DNA of 64,000 nt, from the NCBI RefSeq assembly GCF_014197755.1, contig NZ_JACIGE010000016.1, positions 19,937 to 83,936 on the forward strand. Reading direction: 5' to 3'. Of this stretch, positions 19,289 to 28,277 are shown piece after piece. Both the position numbers and the translations under genes were made by a program. The notes beneath the pieces were generated by a model. That model searched no databases, was not told the origin of the DNA, and was given only the letters and a program-made list of their open reading frames with translations. The stretch comes from Rhodocyclus tenuis (GTDB taxonomy: Bacteria; Pseudomonadota; Gammaproteobacteria; Burkholderiales; Rhodocyclaceae). The number at the start of each line of letters is the position of its first letter. Position 1 is the stretch's first letter.

Positions 19289-19363
19289 CCACGCTGCCAG
19301 TAGATGTATATGATTTTCTGACTGATTTCCTGCTGGCCGCGATCTGCTGCCAATTTGCCGCGA

Positions 19364-20410
19364 TCAATCGCCCTTTGCAGCATTCGCGGCAGCGATGGCG
19401 CGCGCCGCTTCGCCGATCAGTTGCGGGCCGCGATAGATGAAACCGGAATAGAACTGCACCAGGCTGGCGCCGGCGGCGATCTTTGCGGCGGCGTCGGCAC
19501 CGTTCATGATGCCGCCGACACCGATGATCGGCACTTCGCCGGCGAGCGCCGTCGCCAGCTTGCCGATGACTGCGGTCGAGGCGGCGAGCAGCGGCGCGCC
19601 GGAAAGGCCACCGGCCTGCTCGGCATTGTTCAGCCCTTCGACGCCGGCGCGCGACAGCGTCGTATTGGTGGCGATGACGCCGTCCATGCGGTGCCGGCGC
19701 AGCAGGTCGGCGATGGCGGCGATCTGTGTGTCGTCGAGGTCGGGGGCGATCTTCAGCGCCATCGGCACGTAGCGGCCACGGCGCTGCGCGAGATCGGCCT
19801 GCGCCGCCTTCAGGCGGCCAAGCAGGTCGTCGAGTGCGTCGTCGCGCTGCAGGTCGCGCAGGTTCTTGGTGTTCGGGCTGGAGATGTTGACGGCGATATA
19901 GCTGGCCGCGTCGTACACCTTGTCGAGACAGATCAGGTAGTCGTCGGCGGCCTTGTCGATCGGCGTGTCGAAATTCTTGCCGATATTGATGCCGAGAATG
20001 CCGCCGCGCCTCGAAAACTGCGCCGCAGCAACATTGGCGAGCAGGGTGTCGACGCCTTCGTTGTTGAACCCCATGCGGTTGACGATCGCCTGGCGCTCGG
20101 GAATGCGGAACAGACGTGGCTTCGGATTACCCGGTTGCGGCCGCGGCGTCACCGTGCCGACTTCGATGAAGCCGAAGCCCAGTGCGGCGAGCGCGTCGAT
20201 GTGGTCGCCGTTCTTGTCGAGCCCGGCGGCGAGGCCGACCCGATTGGGAAAGCGCAGGCCCATGACCTCGGCCGGGCAGCCGGGAACCTTGCCCGAGAGC
20301 AGGCAGGAAATCCCCGCCGAGTGCGCGAAATCGAGGCCGGACATGCCGATGCCGTGGGCAGTCTCGGCGTCGATCGAGAAAAAGAACTGACGAATGAGCG
20401 GATAGAGCAT
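19364..20410 (-). CDS. pyrD: Dihydroorotate dehydrogenase (quinone), class 2
   Basis: This FMN enzyme of 348 residues oxidises dihydroorotate to orotate and passes electrons to membrane quinone. Class 2 is shown by the N-terminal amphipathic extension ([20 protein letters not shown]), the [11 protein letters not shown] and NRMGFNNEG blocks, the catalytic serine region NISSPNTK, and GVGGIMNG near the end. It lies downstream of bpt on the same strand with a 123-base gap, so it may have its own promoter. Confidence 0.95.
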   Translation of the reverse strand: MLYPLIRQFFFSIDAETAHGIGMSGLDFAHSAGISCLLSGKVPGCPAEVMGLRFPNRVGLAAGLDKNGDHIDALAALGFGFIEVGTVTPRPQPGNPKPRLFRIPERQAIVNRMGFNNEGVDTLLANVAAAQFSRRGGILGINIGKNFDTPIDKAADDYLICLDKVYDAASYIAVNISSPNTKNLRDLQRDDALDDLLGRLKAAQADLAQRRGRYVPMALKIAPDLDDTQIAAIADLLRRHRMDGVIATNTTLSRAGVEGLNNAEQAGGLSGAPLLAASTAVIGKLATALAGEVPIIGVGGIMNGADAAAKIAAGASLVQFYSGFIYRGPQLIGEAARAIAAANAAKGD

Positions 20411-20533
20411 CGGCGGATTTTACCGTATCGCCGCCTGCAGCCGCCAAGGGCTTTCTCATCGACCGTCGCTGGTCCTGTTGGCGGATGGCCGTTTTTCTTC
20501 TGCTTGCTAGCTCGCCAAGTGAAACATGGCGCC

Positions 20534-21280
20534 TCAGCAGTCGCTGTCGTCAGCCGGAAGCTCGCGCCACTGCCCGTCAAACAGGCCCTCGATCGGCCGG
20601 AAGCGCGACTTGTACGACATCTTGCGGCTGGCGCCTATCCAGTAGCCGAGATAGAGGTGCGGCAGACTGTTGGCCACGCAGCGTTCGATCTGCCAGAGAA
20701 CGTTGTACACGCCGAAACTGGCGCCGCGGACGTCAGGGTCGAAGAAGGTATAGACCGACGACAGTCCGTCACTGAGCACGTCAACGATGCTGACCATGCG
20801 CAGCACATCGCCTTCCGAGAAGGTGACGAGGCGCGTGTCGACGCGGCTTTGCAGGAGGAAATGCGCGTACTGCTCGCGGTTGTCGTGGTCCATGCCGCCA
20901 CCGGCGTGGCGCGCTGCCTGGTAGCGCTGGTAGAGAGCGTAGTGCGCCGGGTCGAAGGCAAGCGGCACTTCGCGCGCGACCAGACCGGCGTGCGCCTTCA
21001 GACTGCGCCGTTGCGCGCGATCAGGCCGGAAGCGTTCGGTCGGGATGCGTACGGGGACGCAGGCATGGCACTCGTCGCACAGTGGGCGGTAGGTGAACAC
21101 ACCGCTGCGACGAAAACCGGCGCGTACCAGTTCGCCATAGACCTCGGTGTTGATCAGATGCGTCGGCGTCGCGACTTGCGAGCGCGCCTTCTCGGCGGAC
21201 AGGTAGCTGCAGGCGTAAGGCGCCGTCGCGTAGAACTGCAACAGCGAGAAGGGCAGTCCGCCGTCGTCAAGATGCGACAT
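20534..21280 (-). CDS. bpt: Leucyl-tRNA--protein transferase (aspartate/glutamate, Bpt/Ate family)
   Basis: This protein of 248 residues transfers an aminoacyl group to N-terminal Asp/Glu, marking proteins for ClpAP. Family features are the N-terminal zinc/cysteine cluster C-x2-C-x2-C (CDECHAC, about residues 68-74), [19 protein letters not shown], and the C-terminal YLGYWI and [12 protein letters not shown] segments. It overlaps aat by 14 bases, so both N-degron transferases are made together. Confidence 0.93.
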   Translation of the reverse strand: MSHLDDGGLPFSLLQFYATAPYACSYLSAEKARSQVATPTHLINTEVYGELVRAGFRRSGVFTYRPLCDECHACVPVRIPTERFRPDRAQRRSLKAHAGLVAREVPLAFDPAHYALYQRYQAARHAGGGMDHDNREQYAHFLLQSRVDTRLVTFSEGDVLRMVSIVDVLSDGLSSVYTFFDPDVRGASFGVYNVLWQIERCVANSLPHLYLGYWIGASRKMSYKSRFRPIEGLFDGQWRELPADDSDC

Positions 21281-21989
21281 CTGCGCTCCAGGGCAGGCCG
21301 GCGGCGTGCGCAGGCCAGCGGCAAGGGGAGGGGCCGCTCGCCGTGAGCGCGTGCAGGCGGGCGAGAAAATCGGTGCGCGAAATCTCGCGCGCCCCTAGCG
21401 AGGCAAGGTGTGGTGTGTTCATCTGACAGTCGATCATGCCGAAACCCTCTGCGACAAGATGCCGGGCGAGATGGGCGGCCGCGACTTTTGAAGCGTCGCT
21501 TGCGCGCGAAAACATCGATTCGCCATAGAACATTCCGCCGATGGCAATGCCGTAGAGACCGCCGACCAGCCGTCCATCATTCCACGTTTCGACCGAATGC
21601 GCGAAGCCGAGTTCGAACAGGCGCAGATAGGCATCCTGCATGGCTTGCGTGATCCAGGTGCCGTGCTGGCCCCGACGCGGCGTTTCGGCGCAAGCGCCGA
21701 TCACTGCGGCGAAAGCCGTGTCGAGGCGTACCTCGAAGCGGCCGCTGCGCAGCGTCCGGCGCAGCGAGCGCGAAATGCGGAATTCGTCCGGAAAAAGCAC
21801 CATGCGCGGGTCCGGACTCCACCACAGGATCGGGTCGTCGGCCGAGAACCACGGAAATATCCCCTCGCGGTAGGCGGCGAGCAGGCGTTGCGGCGAGAGG
21901 TCGCCACCGGCACAGAGTAGTCCGTTTGGCTCACGCAGCGCGCGATCGGGGGCTGGAAAACCCGTATCGCCGATCAGCCAGGGAATCAT
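21267..21989 (-). CDS. aat: Leucyl/phenylalanyl-tRNA--protein transferase
   Basis: This protein of 240 residues adds Leu or Phe to N-terminal Lys/Arg, making ClpS/ClpAP degradation signals. Conserved family blocks are visible: [23 protein letters not shown] near the start, [19 protein letters not shown], and later [15 protein letters not shown] and FYGESMFSR. Its ATG overlaps the fbpC stop by four bases, and its end overlaps the bpt start by 14 bases. Confidence 0.95.
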   Translation of the reverse strand: MIPWLIGDTGFPAPDRALREPNGLLCAGGDLSPQRLLAAYREGIFPWFSADDPILWWSPDPRMVLFPDEFRISRSLRRTLRSGRFEVRLDTAFAAVIGACAETPRRGQHGTWITQAMQDAYLRLFELGFAHSVETWNDGRLVGGLYGIAIGGMFYGESMFSRASDASKVAAAHLARHLVAEGFGMIDCQMNTPHLASLGAREISRTDFLARLHALTASGPSPCRWPAHAAGLPWSADVAS

Positions 21990-23098
21990 GCGGCTTTGAC
22001 GCGGCTGGCCGCCTCGGGAACGGTCGCGCCAGTCTGCTCGCTTGGAAAAGCAACGACGTGGTCGACATCGAGACGGATGCCGATCAATTCGCCGAGCGCA
22101 TGGTTATGGTGCGAAGGAACCAGCGACAGCAGTTCGGCGCCACTGGGCAGGCGCAGCGTGTACAGGATGTCGGCGCCGCGGAATGCCTTGTTCGTCACCT
22201 CGGCGCGCAGCGCACTGGCGTCGTCATGCACGATGTCGTCTGGCCGCAGCAGGACATCGAGATGGCAGTTCTGCGCGCAGCCGGCGCAACCGGAACGGCA
22301 GCCCAGCGGCAGTTCTGATTCGAGGATGCCGAGCTCGATCTGCACCTGCCGCCCGTCAAGCGCGACGCCCGGCAGAAAAACGCCCTTGCCGACAAAATCG
22401 GCGACGAAGCGCCCAGCCGGCCGATGGTACAGCTTGTACGGGGTGTCCCACTGCTGCAGCTGGCCGCCGTGCACGACACCGATCTCGTCGGCGATGGCGA
22501 AGGCCTCGTTCTGGTCGTGGGTGACCAGTACGGCAGTGATTGCAAGGCGCTTGAGGATGTCGCGGACTTCGAGCGAGAGGCGTTCGCGCAGTTCGACGTC
22601 GAGGTTGGAGAAGGGTTCGTCGAGCAGCAGCAGTTGCGGTTGCGGCGCCAGTGCGCGTGCCAGCGCCACGCGTTGCTGCTGCCCGCCGGAGAGTTCGTGC
22701 GGATAGCGGCTGCCCTGGCCGGCAAGGCCGACGATGGCGAGCAACTCCTCGACGCGCGCCTGGCGTTCGCCGCGCGGCAAGGCATCGAGGCCGAAAGCGA
22801 TGTTGCCGACGGCTGTGAGGTGCGGAAACAGCGCGTAATCCTGAAAGACCATGCCGATGCGCCGCTTTTCCGGCGGCAGCGAGAAGCCGGGGCGGCTGAC
22901 CACCGCGCCGGCGATGCGGATTTCGCCACCGAGCAGCGGTTCGAAGCCGGCGATGCAGCGCAGCAGCGTGGTCTTGCCGCAACCGGAAGGGCCTAGCAGA
23001 CAGGCGATGCTGCCGGCTTCAACGGCAAGGCTTACGCCGTTGACGACGGTGTTGCGGCCATAACGCTGGCTGACGTGATCAAGTTCGAGGTGCGGCAT
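21986..23098 (-). CDS. fbpC: Iron(III) ABC transporter ATP-binding protein
   Basis: This ABC ATPase of 370 residues has Walker [10 protein letters not shown] (36-44), the signature LSGGQQQR and Walker [13 protein letters not shown], followed by a C-terminal TOBE-like regulatory domain. It would power FbpB for ferric-iron import. Odd feature: the C-terminal domain carries Cys267, Cys271, Cys274 and Cys278 (C-x3-C-x2-C-x3-C), a spacing able to bind a metal or iron-sulfur cluster. The start ATG 23098 ([14 protein letters not shown]) is chosen because the upstream frame has no conserved residues. It is translationally coupled to aat, not to fbpA or fbpB. Confidence 0.88.
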   Translation of the reverse strand: MPHLELDHVSQRYGRNTVVNGVSLAVEAGSIACLLGPSGCGKTTLLRCIAGFEPLLGGEIRIAGAVVSRPGFSLPPEKRRIGMVFQDYALFPHLTAVGNIAFGLDALPRGERQARVEELLAIVGLAGQGSRYPHELSGGQQQRVALARALAPQPQLLLLDEPFSNLDVELRERLSLEVRDILKRLAITAVLVTHDQNEAFAIADEIGVVHGGQLQQWDTPYKLYHRPAGRFVADFVGKGVFLPGVALDGRQVQIELGILESELPLGCRSGCAGCAQNCHLDVLLRPDDIVHDDASALRAEVTNKAFRGADILYTLRLPSGAELLSLVPSHHNHALGELIGIRLDVDHVVAFPSEQTGATVPEAASRVKAA

Positions 23099-23171
23099 CG
23101 GCGCTCGCGGTGCTGGCAGTAATTCGTGAATTATCGCTGATCGACGTCTCCGGCGCAGCCGCAGGCTCACC

Positions 23172-23177
23172 TATAAT
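23172..23177 (+). promoter_or_regulatory. Consensus -10 box (TATAAT) before fbpB
   Basis: A perfect TATAAT lies 14 bases before the fbpB ATG (23192), in the 93-base gap between divergent fbpC and fbpB. No good -35 hexamer stands 16-18 bases upstream. If used, the mRNA leader would be only about 8 bases long, which fits the absence of a Shine-Dalgarno before that ATG. Confidence 0.4.
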
Positions 23178-23191
23178 TGCAAAACGTTCTC

Positions 23192-24820
23192 ATGAAGAAT
23201 ATTTCGCCCCTTTCGCTTGCCTTTGGCCTTGTCGCCGCACTCATCGCCTTGCCGGTGGGGAGTGTGCTCGCCAATCTGTTTGCCAGCGGCGGCGGCGCGA
23301 CGATTGCGCATCTGGCGGCGACGATCCTGCCGGAAACGGTCGTCAATACGCTGCTGCTCTGCCTGTATGTCGGCGGCGGCTGCATCCTGCTCGGCGTCGG
23401 CGCCGCCTGGTTGACGACGGTCCTCGATTTTCCCGGGCGCCGCTTCTTCGAATGGGCATTGGTGCTGCCGCTGGCGGCGCCCGCTTACGTGCTGGCCTAT
23501 GTGTACACCGACGTGCTGCAGTTCGCCGGGCCGCTGCAGGGCGCGCTACGCGAGGCCTTCGGCTGGCGTTATGGTGACTACTGGTTTCCCGAGGTGCGCA
23601 GCCTGGGCGGCGCGGCGCTGATGTTCATCGCGGTGCTTTATCCCTACGTCTATCTGCTGGCACGAACTGCCTTTCTCGAACGTGGCGGTACCCTGCTGGA
23701 GGCGGCACGGACGCTGGGGTTGGGGCCATGGCGGGCTTTTGTGCGCGTGTCGTTGCCACTGGCGCGGCCGGCAGTTGTCGCCGGTGCAACGCTGGCGCTG
23801 ATGGAAACGCTCGCCGACTACGGGACGGTCGCTTATTTCGGCGTGCCGACTTTCACCACCGGCATCTATCGCGCCTGGTTTTCGCTCGGCGACCGTCTGG
23901 CGGCGGCACAGCTGGCGGCGACGCTGCTCGGTTTTGTTGTCCTGCTGCTGGCGCTGGAACGCTTGGCGCGCGGCCGGGCGCGATTTTCCGAGGCCGCGGC
24001 CCGTCGGCCGGCGGCCGTCGGCCGCCGACTGACGGGCCTGCGCGCGGTCGCCGCGATCATCGCCTGCTGTCTGCCGCTGTTCGCCGGATTCCTGCTGCCG
24101 GCGCTGCTCCTGCTGCGCCTGGCGCTGCTTGAGGGCGATGCGCAGTTTGGCACGCGCTTTCTTACGCTGGCGCAGAACAGTTTCATGCTGTCCGGGCTTA
24201 CCGCCTTGCTCGGCGTTTTCATTGCGCTCTTGCTGGCGTATGGCGAGCGCCTCGGGGGTGGCTGGGCGGCGCGCGCCGCCGTGCGCATTGCCGGTCTTGG
24301 CTACGCGGTTCCCGGTGCGGTGATTGCCGTCGGCGTGCTGATCCCGGTGACACGTCTCGATCACTGGCTCGGTGAGCAGTGGGAGGCCTTTTCCGGCGTC
24401 AATCCGGGGCTCTTGCTCACCGGTGGCGTAGCCGCGCTGATCTACGCGTATCTCGTGCGCTTCCTAGGCATTGCCTTGCAGACGATCGGGGCCGGCCTGG
24501 CGCGCATCCGTCCGAGCATGGACGATGCGGCGCGCAGTCTCGGTCTTGGCCGTGGCGCGACGCTGCGCCGGGTGCACCTGCCACTGCTGCGTGGCAGTCT
24601 GCTCACCGCCGGCCTGCTGGTCTTTGTCGATGTGATGAAGGAACTGCCGGCAACGCTGGTGATGCGTCCGTTCAATTTCGACACGCTAGCGACGCAGACC
24701 TACATGCTCGCTGCCGACGAGCGTCTGGCCGAGGCGTCGACGGCAGCGCTGGCGATCGTCGGTGTCGGCCTGCTGCCGCTATTCGTGTTGTCGCGGCAGA
24801 TCGCGCAAGGGCGCCGCTGA
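23192..24820 (+). CDS. fbpB: Iron(III) ABC transporter permease (fused two-domain)
   Basis: This membrane protein of 542 residues is made of two homologous permease halves with about 12 helices in total. Each half has an EAA loop: EAARTLGLGPWRAFVRVSLPLARPA in the first, and DDAARSLGLGRGATLRRVHLPLLRG in the second. It corresponds to FbpB/SfuB-type iron permeases. Conserved LADYGTVAYFGVPTF and DVMKELPATLVMRPFNF motifs support the iron family. The start ATG 23192 (MKNISPLSL) is preferred over TTG 23177. It is divergent from fbpC and convergent with fbpA. Confidence 0.9.
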   Translation: MKNISPLSLAFGLVAALIALPVGSVLANLFASGGGATIAHLAATILPETVVNTLLLCLYVGGGCILLGVGAAWLTTVLDFPGRRFFEWALVLPLAAPAYVLAYVYTDVLQFAGPLQGALREAFGWRYGDYWFPEVRSLGGAALMFIAVLYPYVYLLARTAFLERGGTLLEAARTLGLGPWRAFVRVSLPLARPAVVAGATLALMETLADYGTVAYFGVPTFTTGIYRAWFSLGDRLAAAQLAATLLGFVVLLLALERLARGRARFSEAAARRPAAVGRRLTGLRAVAAIIACCLPLFAGFLLPALLLLRLALLEGDAQFGTRFLTLAQNSFMLSGLTALLGVFIALLLAYGERLGGGWAARAAVRIAGLGYAVPGAVIAVGVLIPVTRLDHWLGEQWEAFSGVNPGLLLTGGVAALIYAYLVRFLGIALQTIGAGLARIRPSMDDAARSLGLGRGATLRRVHLPLLRGSLLTAGLLVFVDVMKELPATLVMRPFNFDTLATQTYMLAADERLAEASTAALAIVGVGLLPLFVLSRQIAQGRR

Positions 24821-24831
24821 CACTGCACAAC

Positions 24832-24852
24832 AAAAACGCCCGCTCCGCGGGC
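24832..24852 (-). terminator. Intrinsic terminator of fbpA
   Basis: Read on the minus strand: GCCCGC, loop GGA, GCGGGC (24838-24852), then GTTTTTG. A larger alternative stem pairs ACGCCCG (24836-24842) with CGGGCGT (24859-24865). It separates convergent fbpA and fbpB. Confidence 0.65.
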
Positions 24853-24901
24853 GCGGGACGGGCGTGTCGGGAAAAACGCCGAAGGCGGTCGTCGGGAGCG
24901 T

Positions 24902-25933
24902 TCAGCGATAACCGACGCGATCGAAGATCATCTGCGCCTTGGCGCGGTACATCGCCAGCGATTTGACCGGCAGCGTGTCAGCCTTGAATGGCCCCAGCGC
25001 GGCGAGTGCCGGATTGTCGATGCGCGCGCCGGTGACGGCCGGCCATTCGTTGTTGCCGTCGGCGAAATAGCGCTGGGCACTGTCGCTGGCAAGATACTCA
25101 AGGAAGCGTTCAGCCGACTCACGATGCGGGGCGTATTTCAGGATGCCCGCACCGGAAATGTTGATGTGCGTGCCGGCTCCTTTCTGATCGGGCCAGACGA
25201 CGCCGATCTTTTCCATGATGGCGCGGTCCTCTGCTTTGTCCGAGCGCATCAGGCGGGCCAGGTAATACGTGTTGGCGACGGCGACGCCGCACTCGCCAGC
25301 GGCAACGGCCTTGATCTGGTCGGTATCGCCGCCGCGCGGCGGCCGCGCGAAGTTGGCGACGACGCCGCGCGCCCAGGATTCGGCCTTCGCTTCACCTTCA
25401 TGGGCAATGATCGACGCCATCAGCGACAGGTTGTACGGATGCGATCCCGAGCGCGAACAGACCTTGCCCTTCAATTTTGGCTGCGCGAGATCGGCGTAGT
25501 TGGCGACATCGCTGGCCTGGACGGAATCCTTGGCATAGACGATGACGCGCGCGCGCGTCGAGAAGGCGATCCAGTCGTCGGTGCGCAAGTGTGCCGGAAT
25601 CTTCGCTTCCAGTTTCTTCGAGGCAATCGGCTGGAAGAGTCCCATTTCGTCGGCGGTGGACAGGCGCGCGGCATCGACGGTGATCAGCACGTCGGCGGGG
25701 CTGTTGCGACCTTCGTTGCGGATGCGTTCGAGCAGTTCGTCTTCCTTGCCCTCGATGCGGTTGATGCGGATTCCCGTTTGGCGGGTGAACTCGGAGTAAA
25801 GCGCTTCGTCAGTCTGATAATGGCGTGCTGAGTAGAGATTGAGCGTGGCAGGGTCGCCGGCAGCAGCGGCTCCGCCCGAGATGGCGGCGAGCAGCATCAG
25901 CATGGACAGGCGAGGGCGCAGGGAGTGGCTCAT
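24902..25933 (-). CDS. fbpA: Iron(III) ABC transporter substrate-binding protein
   Basis: This periplasmic protein of 343 residues has a signal peptide (about residues 1-25, hydrophobic MLMLLAAISGGAAAA). The mature part starts with LNLYSARHYQTDEALY, which carries the family's first binding-site tyrosine. The paired iron-ligand tyrosines are in ANTYYLARL. It captures ferric iron for FbpB/FbpC. ATG 25933 is preceded by AGGAG at ideal spacing. It has its own promoter with a Fur-like site. Confidence 0.92.
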   Translation of the reverse strand: MSHSLRPRLSMLMLLAAISGGAAAAGDPATLNLYSARHYQTDEALYSEFTRQTGIRINRIEGKEDELLERIRNEGRNSPADVLITVDAARLSTADEMGLFQPIASKKLEAKIPAHLRTDDWIAFSTRARVIVYAKDSVQASDVANYADLAQPKLKGKVCSRSGSHPYNLSLMASIIAHEGEAKAESWARGVVANFARPPRGGDTDQIKAVAAGECGVAVANTYYLARLMRSDKAEDRAIMEKIGVVWPDQKGAGTHINISGAGILKYAPHRESAERFLEYLASDSAQRYFADGNNEWPAVTGARIDNPALAALGPFKADTLPVKSLAMYRAKAQMIFDRVGYR

Positions 25934-25944
25934 ATTGGCTCCTA

Positions 25945-25963
25945 GTGATGAGAATGAGTCGCG
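25945..25963 (-). promoter_or_regulatory. Possible Fur operator before fbpA
   Basis: The plus-strand sequence GTGATGAGAATGAGTCGCG contains TGAGAATGA and lies just downstream of the predicted fbpA transcription start, where a repressor would block elongation. It matches Fur hexamers (GATAAT) only partly: GATGAG 4 of 6, AATGAG 3 of 6. The position and the function of the gene make it plausible. Confidence 0.4.
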
Positions 25964-25973
25964 TTTCAGAGTC

Positions 25974-26002
25974 ATCATAACCGGCAGCCGTCGCCTTGCC
26001 AA
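25974..26002 (-). promoter_or_regulatory. Sigma-70 promoter of fbpA
   Basis: On the minus strand, -35 TTGGCA (25997-26002), a 17-base spacer and -10 TATGAT (25974-25979). Each hexamer is one base from consensus. Transcription would begin near 25967, giving a leader of about 34 bases. Confidence 0.65.
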
Positions 26003-26008
26003 GAGGCG

Positions 26009-26031
26009 AAAAAAAAAGACGCCGCGGCGTC
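26009..26031 (-). terminator. Intrinsic terminator of the NlpC/P60 gene
   Basis: A perfect 14-base palindrome GACGCCGCGGCGTC (26018-26031) is followed, on the minus strand, by nine T residues (26009-26017). It separates the NlpC/P60 gene from the fbpA promoter. Confidence 0.8.
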
Positions 26032-26054
26032 GTTTTCCTGGGGGCTGAGCGGGC

Positions 26055-26558
26055 TCAGCGCTCGACCACGCGCCTGCCACCGTCAAAGCGCTTTACCCAG
26101 TAACTCTGGCGCATGTCCTCGACGCGAACTTCGGCGCCGGTGCGCGGCGCGTGCAGGAAGCGGTTGTCGCCGAGATAGATGCCGACGTGCGAGAAGGCGC
26201 GGCGCATGGTGTTGAAGAAGACGAGGTCGCCGGGCTTCAGTTCGTTCTTGTCGACGACGTCGCCGACCTGGCTTTGCTCGCGCGCAGTACGCGGCAGCAC
26301 GAGGCCGACGGCTTCGCGATAGACCAGCTGGACGAAGCCGCTGCAGTCGAGACCGGTATCAGGATTGGTGCCGCCGCGGCGATAGTTGATGCCGACGAGT
26401 TCAAGGCCTTTGAGGATCAGATCTTGCGCGCTATTGGTGTAGCGCTCGAACAGCGACATTTCGTCTGCCGCCTTTGGTTGTTCCGTTGGCGCGGCGATCG
26501 CCGAGGTGGCGAGCAGGCTGGCGAGCAGGAGGGCGGAGAGCAGGCGTTGGACAGACAT
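26055..26558 (-). CDS. NlpC/P60 family cell-wall hydrolase
   Basis: This secreted protein of 167 residues has a signal peptide (about 1-23, ending SAIAAPT). The NlpC/P60 papain-like domain has catalytic Cys72 in LDCSGF, His124 in SHVGIYLG and His136 in RFLHAP. Such enzymes cut D-glutamyl-diaminopimelate bonds in peptidoglycan. It is close in size to E. coli Spr/MepS, but no lipobox is present. It is monocistronic, with its own terminator. Confidence 0.88.
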   Translation of the reverse strand: MSVQRLLSALLLASLLATSAIAAPTEQPKAADEMSLFERYTNSAQDLILKGLELVGINYRRGGTNPDTGLDCSGFVQLVYREAVGLVLPRTAREQSQVGDVVDKNELKPGDLVFFNTMRRAFSHVGIYLGDNRFLHAPRTGAEVRVEDMRQSYWVKRFDGGRRVVER

Positions 26559-27088
26559 GGGTCCGGAATTTAGTTGAAAACCCTATGCATGTAAACACCG
26601 CTGTCGTGGTTATAGCAACAAACCGCTTTAGAAAAATGAGTTAACAACTTGAATATAAATGATAGTACGAGAATTAAACAGTGTGCGGTGTTTTGTGGTC
26701 GGGTGGTGCAGATCGCCGCAAGCTCGTGCCGCGGGCAAACCGGGCAGTTCGCCATCCCCTTGCGCCAATTTGGTGAGGCTTTCATTTATACTTAAACGTA
26801 ATTATGAAAAAGGTCTGACGCTGCTGAATTTCGGCGCGATCACGACCTTCATCGGCAGTGGGGCAGCGTCGCGGTTGCAAGGAGCGGGCATGAGTCCCTT
26901 CAGGAATGGTCAGGTCGACGTACGGAGTTGCAGTCCTGTGCCGCCTTCGCGGGCGGGGGCTTGGCGCATTGCTGTCGGTTCGCCGAGCGTTTCCGGCAGC
27001 CTGTTACGCATTTTCGCAGCAAACCCATCGGCGCGACAGGCGCGCTTGTCGCGACCAGGAACGATCGAGTCATGATGGTATTGTTGCG
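26559..27088. other. Intergenic region of 530 bases, no gene recognised
   Basis: Lies between the NlpC/P60 start and the response-regulator start. The part at 26570-26700 is AT-rich compared with its surroundings and probably holds divergent promoters, including TATACT at 26787-26792. Short reading frames here have no recognisable similarity, codon bias or ribosome binding site. A GGGCAAACC string at 26733-26741 recalls a cyclic-di-GMP riboswitch, but the rest of that fold is missing. Confidence 0.5.
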
Positions 27089-28198
27089 ATGAGTCTGCCG
27101 GAGATTGATACGCCGCTGCCGCGCGTGCTGATCGTTGATGACTCGCGCATCGTCCGGGCGACTTTGATCAAGCGTATCCGCGACCGTTACGATTTTCGCG
27201 AGGAGGCCAACGGCGAAGCCGGCTGGCAGGCGCTCGTTCTCGACCATTCGATCCATCTGCTGATCACCGATATTTCAATGCCGGTGCTCGATGGCTATGG
27301 TTTGCTCAAGCGCATTCGCGAATCGAAGCTGGCGCGCTTGCGCGACCTGCCGGTGCTGATGCTGTCCGGCGACGAAGACGAAAACGCGCTGGAACATGCC
27401 AAGGCGCTCGGCGCCACCGATTTCATCGGCAAGGGCGTCGGCGGGGCTGAACTGCTGGCACGCATCGACTCCCTGGTGCGCTTGTCGCAGGCGCAGCATC
27501 TGCTCAAGGAAAATCGCGCGCTGCAGGTGCAGGAAGAAGAAACCGGCCTGTTTACGCGCAAGTACATCGAGTTGCAGGCGGCGCAGGCGCTGTCGCTGGC
27601 GATGCGGCACGACAGCCGGCTGAGTGTGATGGTCGTCGCTTTTGACCGCGTCGCATCCTTGCTGGAGGAACAAGGCGAGGACATGGTGCGCCAGCTTGAG
27701 CTGCGCTTCATCCGCATGCTCGCCGGCAAGACGCGCAAGGAGGACAGCTTGGGCCGTTATGCCGGCAGTCAGTTCGCGCTGGTTTCGCCGGGTACGCCTT
27801 ACCCCGCCTGCGAATCTTTCGCCAACCGTTTGCGTGAGGCGATCGAGGTCGCCAACATCACCGCGCACGGACAGCGGCTCAATCTTTCCATCAGTGTCGG
27901 CGTGGCCAACAGCCCCGTCGACACGGTTACCTCGGCTGGCGCCTTGCTCGAACTTGCGGGCGCCCGGCTGAAAGCTGCCCAGCAGTCGGGCGGCAATCGC
28001 GTCATTGCGTGTCAGGCTAGATCGGAGGCCGACCTGGTCGTCCCCAAGCTGGCGCACGCGATCGATCTCATCAAGGCAGGCCACGAGCAGGCGGTGATCC
28101 CGCACCTCGACACGCTCGGCGAACAGATCACGCCCTTGCTGCGCCTGCTGGAAAGGGAACGAAACTTCTGCTGGCCGCCGGCCGGCGGAAAGCCATGA
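27089..28198 (+). CDS. Response regulator with degenerate GGDEF domain
   Basis: 369 residues. The receiver domain (about 11-130) has acidic pocket Asp17/Asp18, phosphorylation site Asp61 in LLITDISMPVLDG and a conserved lysine in IGKGV. A GGDEF-type domain follows (about 155-300), ending in the usual LNLSISVGVANS segment, but the active-site GGDEF is AGSQF (residues 225-229), so diguanylate cyclase activity is unlikely. About 65 extra C-terminal residues are helical. It may act as a c-di-GMP or GTP-binding effector or through protein contacts. No histidine kinase is adjacent. The start ATG 27089 (MSLPEIDTPLPRVL) is chosen because homology begins there. Confidence 0.85.
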   Translation: MSLPEIDTPLPRVLIVDDSRIVRATLIKRIRDRYDFREEANGEAGWQALVLDHSIHLLITDISMPVLDGYGLLKRIRESKLARLRDLPVLMLSGDEDENALEHAKALGATDFIGKGVGGAELLARIDSLVRLSQAQHLLKENRALQVQEEETGLFTRKYIELQAAQALSLAMRHDSRLSVMVVAFDRVASLLEEQGEDMVRQLELRFIRMLAGKTRKEDSLGRYAGSQFALVSPGTPYPACESFANRLREAIEVANITAHGQRLNLSISVGVANSPVDTVTSAGALLELAGARLKAAQQSGGNRVIACQARSEADLVVPKLAHAIDLIKAGHEQAVIPHLDTLGEQITPLLRLLERERNFCWPPAGGKP

Positions 28199-28277
28199 AA
28201 ACCCGACCGGAGTGCGCACGCATCCGGCGGAATAAGCCTGTACGAGCAGGCACATCATCCATTGCAAAAGGAGTTTC

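Noticed and set aside
19355..21346. 663-codon open frame opposite pyrD and bpt
   Set aside because: Antisense shadow of two well-identified genes.
26733..26741. GGGCAAACC, a string found in cyclic-di-GMP-I (GEMM) riboswitches, upstream of a GGDEF-type gene
   Set aside because: The second conserved part (GGGACGCAAAGCC) and the tetraloop/receptor are absent on both strands, and the string is 350 bases from the gene.
26570..26785. 71-codon frame (minus strand) upstream of the NlpC/P60 gene
   Set aside because: Lies in an AT-rich promoter region, has no ribosome binding site and its composition is unlike neighbouring genes.
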